Source: Albugo candida (Eukaryota; Oomycota; Peronosporomycetes; Albuginales). From it: DNA of 64,000 nt. The notes under the pieces were generated by a model, which did not search any database, was not told where the DNA came from, and saw only the letters and a program-made list of their open reading frames with translations. The translations under genes and the position numbers were made by a program. Location of the stretch: the NCBI GenBank assembly GCA_040437565.1, contig JBDOQK010000054.1, positions 62,001 to 126,000 on the forward strand. The letters run 5' to 3'. Position 1 is the first letter of the stretch; each line of letters opens with the position of its first letter. Below, piece after piece: positions 47,206 through 57,025 of the stretch.

Positions 47206-47923
47206 ATAGCGACGCATGGCTTGTGAGGAAAGCATTCATGAAGAGCCATAATTTCTATCATGGATAAAAAATAGTTGCTTCGTCGGTTCTATGATACAGT
47301 CATCAAGCTACTGCAGCGTAGCCATTCGACACTTTGGTCATCGCATGGATTTAAATCATTACAATAGCAAGACTGTTTTCCATGAGATTACAATGCGAGG
47401 AGGAGATTTCCTTTTATAACAGGAACATTACTTTTGCTATCGATATTCTTTTGGAACTTTCAAGAAAGACAAAAAGTCATCCAATATTGCAACATTGGTC
47501 ATCCCGGGAAGGATCTGGAGGTACAAACATTTCTGACTGTTTTATAAATTAGCAAATCGTCTTCATGAACGTGTAACAATTTCTTTTTGAAGAAAGCTAT
47601 CTCAACATTTGTAATGCATCCAGGTAGAAGGCACGTACCTCTCTTAAGGTCGAAGTGGAAGGTCTGTCATCGGGTTTCATCCGACTTGTGGCTTGCAATG
47701 CATACAGTGATAGTGGCCTTTTTCTAGGCACATTAAAAATTTTGATCATTAGATCTGCGATCAATAAACCCGACCATTCCAGCACTTGCCGTGATATGTA
47801 CCACGCTCCGTGCGCACGCTTATTATTTTGAAGTGCGTACTACCATCAGGAAGAATGCATTTGTCCACCAGACCTCCAGGAGAAACTCACACAGAACGGC
47901 AAGTGCAAGGGCAAGTGCAACTA

Positions 47924-48155
47924 AAATCCTAGTCCCAGTCAGGCGGCTATGGTTAGCTTAGCGTGGTAGACATGAATTTTGGAGAGACTNNNNNNNNNNN
48001 NNNNNNNNNNNNNNNNNNNNNNNNNNNNNNNNNNNNNNNNNNNNNNNNNNNNNNNNNNNNNNNNNNNNNNNNNNNNNNNNNNNNNNNNNAAATCCTAGTC
48101 CCAGTCAGGCGGCTATGGTTAGCTTAGCGTGGTAGACATGAATTTTGGAGAGACT
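47924..48155. repeat. assembly gap with duplicated flanks (66 bases)
   Basis: Bases 47924-47989 recur as 48090-48155 around 100 N. Confidence 0.88.
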
Positions 48156-49237
48156 GCACTTCTGTTCAATCAAAGTATATTTGGTTACACGCTGAACATT
48201 GTCTCCTATTGTGATAGCCACACTGAAGGACTGTCAACTGTGCATATTTGATATTGTGTAAAATAGCCTAGTCTAATGAAAAATAAAGACATCTTTACTT
48301 GAGTATTCTTATAAACTGCACGATGCTACAGTTCCAATACTGCGAGTATAGTGCAAGCTTGAAGAAAGACATATTACATCATTTTCTGCACGAGCGTCGT
48401 GCATGAAACTTGAAATACATTCTCCTTTCACCAGATTGATCGTTCTCCATCGATTGGTTCACATCATATAAAATTGCACCTTGTCTGCTGGGACGCGTTG
48501 ACGTCCGATTCGCTCGGGCGCTGCGATAGTTCATATTCTGCTTGTGTAATGAAAGCATAGCCAACATTCGCATCCAAAGCGATATTGAGCCTTGGATTGA
48601 TTCCATTCCCAGCTTCTACGTCGTCTACGTCGTCACATCGACTTCATTCAGCTTCATAATGGCGCTGTCTCGTTGTCTTTGACTTCAACCAGTTTTAAGA
48701 GCATACATATCGTCGTAGCTGATCATCCATCACAATCATTTCAACGCTTTTTCTCCACAAAATTGATATGGGTGCACCCTGAGTCTGATCCACCGCAAAA
48801 ATGGAGAAGTAGAAGCGTTTGGCTTGAGCCAAGATCAATTTCTCTTCGTCTTCAGCTTGAGGTCCAGCGGTCTCGGACTGGGTACGTAAAGCGGCGTAAG
48901 ATTCATATTATTTACTGATGGCTGTGATGACGTCGAAAGATTACTAACTAATGATCTTTCACATCCGATGTTCGTAGTCGATTGACTCGTCTTGAGCACT
49001 AATGTAACGGCGCGCACCACGTACCTGAAGGCGATCGAAATTCCCGAGAAAGGTGTTTTACGAGAAGCAGTCCTTCATCTCGAACCTTCATCAAAAATGC
49101 ATAATGATAAACTAGGATGCTTTCAAATACCGCCACGCTAAGGGATCTTTTACGACCAAAGCTCCAGTGTCCACACCAACTACACAATACATCGACGTGT
49201 ATTAAGACTACGAAAGACGTTCTTTCTTACGTGGTAG

Positions 49238-49791
49238 TCACGACTGAGCTGTGCGCTCGTGCTTTTTGGTCAATTCTTCCGTTACATCACACAATACTCA
49301 ATATTGAACATTGACAAGTGCAAGACTGACATGTGTTTGATTTGTAATAAAAATATGGGAATTTGATATTACTAGTATTTGAAATACATCCGGTGATTTA
49401 AAGCTATGATACGTGGAGGAGTGCTGCATGTGGTCATCGTATATATTGCTACACAGTCAAAGTTNNNNNNNNNNNNNNNNNNNNNNNNNNNNNNNNNNNN
49501 NNNNNNNNNNNNNNNNNNNNNNNNNNNNNNNNNNNNNNNNNNNNNNNNNNNNNNNNNNNNNNNNTCACGACTGAGCTGTGCGCTCGTGCTTTTTGGTCAA
49601 TTCTTCCGTTACATCACACAATACTCAATACTGAACATTGACAAGTGCAAGACTGACATGTGTTTGATTTGTAATAAAAATATGGGAATTTGATATTACT
49701 AGTATTTGAAATACATCCGGTGATTTAAAGCTATGATACGTGGAGGAGTGCTGCATGTGGTCATCGTATATATTGCTACACAGTCAAAGTT
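49238..49791. repeat. assembly gap with duplicated flanks (227 bases)
   Basis: Bases 49238-49464 recur as 49565-49791 around 100 N, with one single-base difference. Confidence 0.88.
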
Positions 49792-50987
49792 TTAGCTTGC
49801 GTATTCGTGGCAAATTCATGTAGATTTCCAACCTTACAAGAGGTCGCATGTGGGAACAGCTTGGCACAACTGAAATACATAGGGCTAGTTAGCGTTTGAT
49901 CCGTTCAGCTTGATGTCGCCGTCGCGTGCTAGAAGACATTGCTTTCGATCGGCCGAACTTGCAGAGATGTAAGTAAACAGCCTGCGAAACGTTTTAACAG
50001 GAACGTTGTCAGGGGCTGGTTACAGACAGAACTACTGAAATATAGCTCTATGGCCACACTCCTCGAGACATATACCCTCTTTATTATTCCATAGGTTTGG
50101 GTCGAGTGCGTCGATCCAAGTCACGCAGTGCGTTTAAAGCTTACTTCTGGCATCGAAGAAACCGGAGGAAGCAGCACCTATTATATTGCTTACATTAGCT
50201 TCCGTACCTTTCAACTGCAAACGGTAGCCAGAATATTTTTCTGCTGTTATCGACTCTTGTAAGAATTCTTGAGTTTTCCTTAACAACAAACTCTAGCTCA
50301 AGCTCCCTGAGATATAAAGTTTCATCTAACATGCACATCATATATTGCGGCATGGTTTATACTGAAAAACGTCCGGGGGAATTACTCTACACGTGCGACA
50401 TTGTATAATCAAAATCAATTTGTATCATATTGAGACCTACCAAATTCTAGAACTCTCAGACAGGCTGTCTCCCAACCAAAGCACATCCTCACATGCGCAG
50501 TTGCTTTCGTGGACTAAAACTTTTAAACAGAACATTTTTATGCAGATAACCTGCCGCGTTTTCTATGATTCCCACGTCACGGTTAAAATCATATGTTCTA
50601 TCAACGACTGCTTTGAAATACACGTGCTCACCACATCGACTACTCGCGCTGCTACTAAGTGTACACGCAACTATTGCTCCACACCTAGAATTGCTTGCTT
50701 ATAGAGCGCAGTTACACGCTGACGAGGCAAAGTTTCATCCGTAAAGTTCGAATCGTTAAGAACCGGCGTTCTTTTACAGCCTATCTGACGCAAGACAGAC
50801 GCTAGTACAATCCTGTTGGCAAATATTTACAGAGGGAGGAAAAGCCATTGGCTGGCCGAACACATCTCTTTATAGTGAAACGCTACTTACACGAGAGTGC
50901 AGTATCTATCCACTCTGAGTAGATGTATGCGTATAGACTGTAAAATGGAGAGACCATACTTATAATGGAATTTGGATTTTCTCTGGT

Positions 50988-51029
50988 GTGTTTTTTCTCG
51001 CCCTCTATGCATGTAAACTTTTTTCAAAA
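50988..51029 (+). promoter_or_regulatory. conserved upstream block, copy B
   Basis: GTGTTTTTTCTCGCCCTCTA followed by TGCATGTAAACTTTTTTCAA starts 149 bases before the ATG of paralogue B. It is nearly identical to the block of paralogue C and related to that of A. Confidence 0.6.
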
Positions 51030-51056
51030 CGCACGGAGCGAATTTCAGTCTCAAGT

Positions 51057-51070
51057 TCATTTTCAAATTC
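51057..51070 (+). promoter_or_regulatory. initiator-like core promoter motif
   Basis: TCATTTTCAAATTC lies 67-80 bases before the ATG, at the same place as the motif in paralogue A, and resembles the oomycete initiator/flanking promoter element. Confidence 0.4.
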
Positions 51071-51136
51071 CAATCCTTTGAAACAGTTCAAAAAACAAAA
51101 GTTTTAGTTCAACAGTCAAATCAACAAGTATCAAAC

Positions 51137-52177
51137 ATGCGTATTCAGTGGATTACCTGTGTTGTAACCGCTGCCATTGCGTGCAACGAGTGTGTGTACG
51201 CCGATGCCACTCAAGAAAGCATGCCTATGCAAGACGATGGTGGCAGCGTAGGTGGTGGTTATGGTTATGGTGCCGGTGGTGGTGTCGGTGCCGGCCATGG
51301 TTCTAACGGAGGTGGTGGCGGTGGTGGAGGTGGTGGAGGTGGCGGTGGTGGAGGGGGAGCTGTGAATGGAAATGGAAATGGATATGGTGTTGGAGGTGGT
51401 TCAGGATCTGGAGGTGGAACAGGTTATGGAGAAAACGGTGGAAAAAATGGTGGTGGAGGCGGAGGCGGAGGTGGAGGTGGTGGCGGAGGGGGAGGGGGTA
51501 CAACTGTTGGAAACATGACTAAGGATGACGGAAGTAGTATGAAGATGGGAGATGGTTCTAGCGTGACAAGCGCTAACTATCACATGGGCGGTGCTGATCC
51601 TGGAATGAAGTCGAATGATGATACGAACTCGCTTCCACCAACTATCACACCCGGTGCACCTAATTCGCCAAATCCGTGTGCAGACCGTGATCAAGTATTG
51701 TCGCAATGTACACCAGTCAGCGTTCAAAACGTAGGCACCTTTTATGTATCAAAAGGAGATCAAATCTGTTCTGGTAAAATTGGAGTATGCCCTGATGCAG
51801 GTGCGCTGGGATATTACGATAATGGACGAGGCGAGATGGCTCCACTCAACACCACGTCACAATGTGGGCTGATAGCTGCAACGAATGTGCTCGGCTGTGT
51901 AATCAGTACAACACCACCACCACCGGCGATGCCACAAGCAACGCCAACGGCAGTACAACCGAACACGGTGACAGAAAAAACAACGTCGACGCCAGCACAA
52001 CCAACGCCGACCCCAGAAAAAACAACGTCGACCCCAGAAAAACCAATGTCGACGCCAGGACAACCAATGCCGACCCCAGAAAAAACAACGTCGACGCCAG
52101 GACAACAAATGCCGATGGCAGAAAAACCAATGGATACACCTTCAAGAGGTCTAATGCGAGCTAACGGTGGGCTGTAA
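51137..52177 (+). CDS. secreted Gly-rich protein with conserved cysteine domain, paralogue B
   Basis: 346 residues in one exon. A signal peptide (MRIQWITCVVTAAIACNECV) is followed by about 110 residues dominated by glycine, including two runs of 17-18 glycines. Next comes a Met/Asp/Ser-rich spacer, then the conserved cysteine domain (CTPVSVQNVGTF, QICSGKIGVCPDAGALG, a further C and GC). The end is a Pro/Thr-rich tail of repeats such as TPTPEKTTSTPEKP, likely an O-glycosylation target. It shares the upstream block with paralogues A and C and lies 290 bases upstream of SDHB copy 2 on the same strand. A cell-wall or extracellular protein is the likely role; no named family was recognised. Confidence 0.8.
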   Translation: MRIQWITCVVTAAIACNECVYADATQESMPMQDDGGSVGGGYGYGAGGGVGAGHGSNGGGGGGGGGGGGGGGGGAVNGNGNGYGVGGGSGSGGGTGYGENGGKNGGGGGGGGGGGGGGGGGTTVGNMTKDDGSSMKMGDGSSVTSANYHMGGADPGMKSNDDTNSLPPTITPGAPNSPNPCADRDQVLSQCTPVSVQNVGTFYVSKGDQICSGKIGVCPDAGALGYYDNGRGEMAPLNTTSQCGLIAATNVLGCVISTTPPPPAMPQATPTAVQPNTVTEKTTSTPAQPTPTPEKTTSTPEKPMSTPGQPMPTPEKTTSTPGQQMPMAEKPMDTPSRGLMRANGGL

Positions 52178-52466
52178 ATGTCATACCCTTCAGATATTGG
52201 TGCGACTTCCAAGTAGGAAGATATGATGGACTGCGCGTTGGTTGCAAGTGTGCGTTTTCTAGTGTTGTGTTTTGCGTAACAAAAAAAGATGTTTCATTCA
52301 CTCTCAAGTATGACTTCTTCTGGTTTTTTATCGAGTCCTTTTCTTCCAATTCAGAAACCGAAATAGTGCCAGTTGACTGGTACAGAAATAGGTTTTCGTC
52401 GATCGAATTCCGTTTTGAACTGTCAATTGATTATTTCATTACTCATTTTTGATTTTCACATCAAAG

Positions 52467-53165
52467 ATGCAAAGTGTTTTGACCAAACAAACCTCGAAAG
52501 CGAACCTAATACGTTGTCTGACAACAGTTTCTGCGGCAACAGATCATCTCAAAGTGCAAGTAAACAAGCCAAAGGCACGTTTTCCTCTCAATGTTTTTTC
52601 TGTACTCAAACCATATCGGTAGGATATCAAATATCTCAAAGTATATCGCTGGGACCCCGAAAGTAAATCAAAGCCATATATCAGCACATATCCGGTCAAT
52701 ATCAATGAGTAGGTCGATCGGAATAGTGTGCCTTTGCATTCTCACTCTTATTTTCGCGACAGGTGTGGTCCTATGGTGCTCGATGCTTTATTTAAGATAA
52801 AGTATGAACAGGACCCAACATTGACATTCCGGAGGTTTGTACTAAAACACGTTATATCGCCNNNNNNNNNNNNNNNNNNNNNNNNNNNNNNNNNNNNNNN
52901 NNNNNNNNNNNNNNNNNNNNNNNNNNNNNNNNNNNNNNNNNNNNNNNNNNNNNNNNNNNNNCTGGGTCCCGCGGTATTACTGCAAGCTTTTCGATGGATT
53001 GAGGATTCGCGTGACACGAAAACAAAGGAACGATTGGAATATCTGAACGACTCATTCAAGCTATACAAATGTCACACCATCATGAATTGCACGAGAACCT
53101 GTCCAAAAGGGCTGAATCCAGCCAAAGCGATAGCACAAATAAAGAAACGGCTTGCGAAATCTTGA
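52467..53165 (+). CDS. SDHB: succinate dehydrogenase iron-sulfur subunit, copy 2 (gapped)
   Basis: This copy has a convincing mitochondrial presequence absent from copy 1: [20 protein letters not shown], followed by [17 protein letters not shown]. Then come [14 protein letters not shown], the intron ending [25 protein letters not shown] and the start of the next intron. A 100-N gap (52862-52961) then hides the exon with the [2Fe-2S] and [4Fe-4S] cysteines. Sequence resumes at [16 protein letters not shown] and ends with [14 protein letters not shown] and the stop. Where both copies are visible they differ by scattered substitutions, including TKTKERL here against TKTQERL in copy 1, and similarity ends just after the stop. 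The join between the presequence exon and YRWDP is not certain. Confidence 0.85.
52862..52961. other. assembly gap inside SDHB copy 2
   Basis: 100 N with no duplicated flank. By comparison with copy 1, about 370 bases of coding and intron sequence should lie here, so the N count is not the true size. Confidence 0.85.
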
Positions 53166-53316
53166 AAAGCTGAAGATTGTGAAAGCTACATGGCACGAGT
53201 GTATGTCAAAGTAGTCACATAATTGCTTCTTGAGCAAAACAATGAACAAAAAATGCTTTTATCAGCTGAATTGTTGATCAACCACTGCACCCACAGACGC
53301 ATACACTTCCATATAT

Positions 53317-55573
53317 TTACACGTACGCGCTTACTCGCTCACTTACAAAGCCTGGCCCATGACGTAGTTTGATCAGCGCTGTCTTGGAACATGTCCGAAT
53401 GAAGCTGGCTGTCTTCTTCACCCCCATGCTAGACGTATCCTTCCCATTGATTTCTAATATAATGTCTCCGATACAAACGTGACGTAAAGCTTCACAGCAT
53501 GTATTACGGCATACTCCAACAATCAATGGGAAAGTTCCCTTTGTAAGACGAGCTTCGCGGACCTGGAACCCAATGCTATAGTTTTCCTTCCACTTCACTA
53601 AATACGTTGCGCTATCGGGTGTGTCGGAAAACGTTGTCTTCGATCTTGCCCGACCCCGAACTTGCACTGATGTATTTACCGCATGAGGTGCTACTAATGG
53701 CACTGTATGAGCAATGGTTTCCGTGATTGCAGGGAGTTTGTTCACCTCTCGAGAGTGTTTTGATCGACGCCGGTACCTTGCAACTGTCGCATTGAGATTC
53801 GCCATATTTGCAAACGGCGACTTCGTGAGGTATTTTGATTGTGACGCTGAATCTGTAGAATTTATTGGTATCACACTTTCCACTAGATCATCTCGGGTCA
53901 CATCTGGGTCCTGATCCTCCATGATGTCAGGAGGAATCGTATCGACAGTATCGGCTGTGAGCGCTGAATGTAAGACTTGATCGGATTCATAGACAGTATC
54001 ACTGGTGTTTTTATCATCTTCAATCTCTTCACACAGTTCGCTTCCGGATTCGTCGGTGTTGTCGGGAAGACACTCTTCGATTGATTCGAGCATATCGTCA
54101 CGAGAAATACTTTCTTCGTCATCGCTGATCGATTCATCATCACTTTCAGGGGAACTATATCTGTGTATGTGATCACTGCTACTCGTATCATTTTCCGAAA
54201 CTTGGTCCTTTATATTTTCGGATAGGTGATCAGCAGCCTCATCGGAAGCTTTTTCGACTTCGCATACTTGCATTTTTTTTGTAATCAGTGATGAAAGCTC
54301 ATGAGCTGCTTCGGTCGATTCTGGATCTTTCATCGTATCTCGTACATTCTCTAAATCGTTCAACATCCTTGCAATCATTTTGGGACTTGCACTATGTCTT
54401 GACCGATTCTCTTCCACTGAACCGCGTCGAAAAGTGAGGTGGACAGGCTTGGAGACTTTCTGCAATCGAGCGAAAAAGTCTTCAAAAGAGTAACCGTGCG
54501 CGTCTAAATCGTTCGCCTTCAACAATAGATCACCCATCTCAACCTTTGCTTTGATTGCTGGATCTAAACTTGCACTAGAACGAGTAACCATAGGAAGGTG
54601 GCTGAGTCGATGCTCGCCGAAAAAGAGCCCTAATGATCCTGTCACCCAAACGACCTCATACTCGGCATCTGCAATCTTCTCCCTTGGTGTATCCTTCTCT
54701 GTGATCGTCGAAATCGACATAGAGCGAGAAATGCGACTTGGCTTGAGCTCTCCACTTTCCTGCATTTTCTCAACGGATAATGTATCGAAGTTCTGATCCT
54801 CTAAAGAATTCGATCATCAGAAATTATAGTATAATTGACAGAATTATAATTACCCGACCTAAGTGACATGTGGCGACAACAGAGCCTGAATGCGGAGTCT
54901 TTGACGCTATAGTACTCGCTCCCTCTGTCTTCCCTGAATTCTTATTCGATCTCCAAAAAGAGCTGCGAATTGATTTTGGGTGTATAATCGCATCATTGGG
55001 GGGTAATGAATTGGATCGTATTGACTTTATACTTTCCACTAGATCCTTTTTTTTGTCCTCCACAGCCTCCGGCTCATGACGAGCGGATGATAAATTTGTC
55101 GACGAACGTGATCGCACCGAGTCACGTTTTCTCCGCTTGTCAAAATCGTTGTAATGTACTCTTTCAAATCGTAGTAAAACGGGCTTCTTCATAGTTGCAA
55201 GAATTTTAAAAAATTCTGAAAAAGAGTGATCTTTGGAGCAGACGATATTGACGTATTTGAGGATATCGCCGGGAGATACAGCGTCTGAGATACACGACTC
55301 TGTTGCTTTACTGACGTATGGTATACCGTCCTTCTCCGACTCTAAGAAAATAACTCCCAAAACTCCACGTTCCCATAATACTTCATACTCGTGCTCGCCC
55401 AATGAAGGGAGCTTTTCTCGAATTCGATCGGCCCACGCTCGTTTAGAGCCACTGGTTGGATGAAAAGTACTGGAAGTGAAATTTTTGGTGTTTCTAGTCG
55501 ATGCTGAAAGAGTGGAAGGCGCTACACAATCGGTATCTGTGTGATTTACATATTTGCGTGTAACTTTTTTCAT
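53317..55573 (-). CDS. three-PDZ-domain protein with acidic linker
   Basis: Two exons (55573-54854 and 54798-53317, intron 55 bases) give 733 residues. PDZ-like domain 1 is at about 60-135 (YEVLWERGVLGVIFLE, GDILKYVN). PDZ-like domain 2 is at about 280-355 (YEVVWVTGSLGLFFGE, MGDLLLKAND); its carboxylate-binding loop is SLGLFF. PDZ domain 3 at the C terminus is the most canonical (YSIGFQVREA, IGDIILEINGKDTSS, TALIKLRHG). Domains 2 and 3 are separated by about 250 residues rich in Asp, Glu and Ser, likely disordered. Each PDZ begins Y-x-V-x-W, suggesting internal duplication. No catalytic domain is present, so it is probably a scaffold that binds C-terminal peptides; partners are unknown. Confidence 0.75.
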
Positions 55574-56223
55574 TGATAAGCTCAGAGGTTAGAAAATTAA
55601 GTCGTTTAAAGCCAGATTTTGGTAGTGAGCAGGATTGGAGCTATTGCTGAAAATACAAAGTATTACGGTGACTCCGTTTGTTGACGTGGAATTACGCGAG
55701 CGTGATGTCCGAAAGTATAAGCTTTCTATGTAAAACGCTGCAATTCGCAATAGATTGATTTGGATGATGCATTAATTGTGCGAGGTATCAAATTTTCGAA
55801 TTCGAACATGGTACTCTTCACATTGCGTGATATTGGTATCTGTTAGAAGTGCACGCATGTCGGAAGAAATGTTTTTGTCGGATAATCAGTTATTTAAACG
55901 AAAGAAGGAGACGCGGGTAGAGAACGAATAAGACATCACTTTAGGAACTCGTGTCAATTCTGAATGACCGACATGATCAAGAAGTAAGCTATTTATCGTA
56001 TCTGCGATCCGGGCACTCATCCAGGTCAGAGTTTATCAGAGTGATTATGGAATGGCTTTTTTTATATGTATGTCTTCCTTGTATCTGCATTAGCATTTTG
56101 AATATTAGAATATACTTGAAAAAAACTTTACCATCGGAGCAACTCTAAGATGAACGTCGCTGACACGTCAATTAATGAATTGTCAATTCAAAGCTTGAAT
56201 TGATCGACACGACTCACTTGGCA
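55574..56223. other. intergenic region between divergent genes
   Basis: Separates the divergent PDZ and membrane-protein genes and presumably holds both promoters. A 65-codon frame at 55951-56148 lacks an ATG and is not supported. Confidence 0.5.
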
Positions 56224-57000
56224 ATGCTTCGACACCTTTCCTTTTGCGGATTTCTATCAGTTCTTATCGCGTTATTTACCATTCCATCCGCTTTCCTTTA
56301 CCCTTTCAACCTGCAAAATGGCAACAATGCATTGATTCTGAGACTTGTGAGCAATTTTCTGATCATAATAACATCAAATTGCGCTTCTTCACGCTTATTT
56401 GCCGTGCGCTGCGCTATTGTCTTGCTAGCGGTGGTCTGGGCTGCCTACCAAAGCGAAAAAAACATACTTCTTCCGAGCGATAACAACGATATCGAAAAGG
56501 CTATTTTCTTAGCAGCGCTCGTGCTGATCAATTCATTTTTGTGCACGCTGGCGCTCGATCGCTCGGAATCGCGAAAATCTGCTCTACGGTACTTACGATC
56601 ATAACATAATCGAATGGTATCTGACATATACTCATAAGTTAGGAAACGTCTGAGAGAATTTTATGCGCGTCACAATCCAAAAAAAATGGATTTTGTGGAC
56701 AATTTGATGGAAAAATACAAAGGACGAGAAGAAGAATTATTTCAACGATTACACGAGAAATACAATGGTTTTCCCAGTTTCCAATCAGAGCAGCACGAAC
56801 CAAAAGCTACAGGAGAAATGGAAGATCCGTCAGCATCTCCACGTGGATACGTTCCGCCGCTTTTACAGAGTCAGTATGATAATGGACTCAGAGAAGCGAT
56901 AGAAGATGCAAAGCGGGCGCAGGAACAGCGTGTTCAGAATCGAATTGCCAAATTGCCCGGAAGAATGGTCCTTATGGCTAAAATGAAGCGTGAGATCTAG
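56224..57000 (+). CDS. small multi-pass membrane protein with C-terminal KY-type helix
   Basis: Two exons (56224-56588 and 56643-57000, intron 54 bases) give 240 residues with matching phases. The N-terminal 125 residues contain about four hydrophobic helices (LSFCGFLSVLIALFTIPSAF, AVRCAIVLLAVVWAAY, AIFLAALVLINSFLCTLAL). The second exon begins with a soluble helix of the pattern FYARHNPKKMDFVDNLMEKY followed by KGREEELFQRLHEKY, a segment found in various protist proteins. It ends with a basic tail. It converges on the OTU gene, whose 3' end is only 25 bases away. Function is unknown. Confidence 0.7.
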
Positions 57001-57025
57001 CCCTGGAATGCTGAATGTTTGTGCG

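Larger units (their letters stand above)
47206..50987. other. gene-poor stretch, no supportable gene
   Basis: Two gaps with duplicated flanks and scattered frames below about 105 codons. The longest (50393-50704, plus) lacks an upstream ATG and is Cys- and Thr-rich at its end. I cannot name anything here. Confidence 0.45.

Noticed and set aside
51303-52212. Several long minus-strand frames opposite paralogue B
   Set aside because: Antisense shadows of glycine and Pro/Thr repeat codons with biased composition; the plus frame has the signal peptide and conserved domain.
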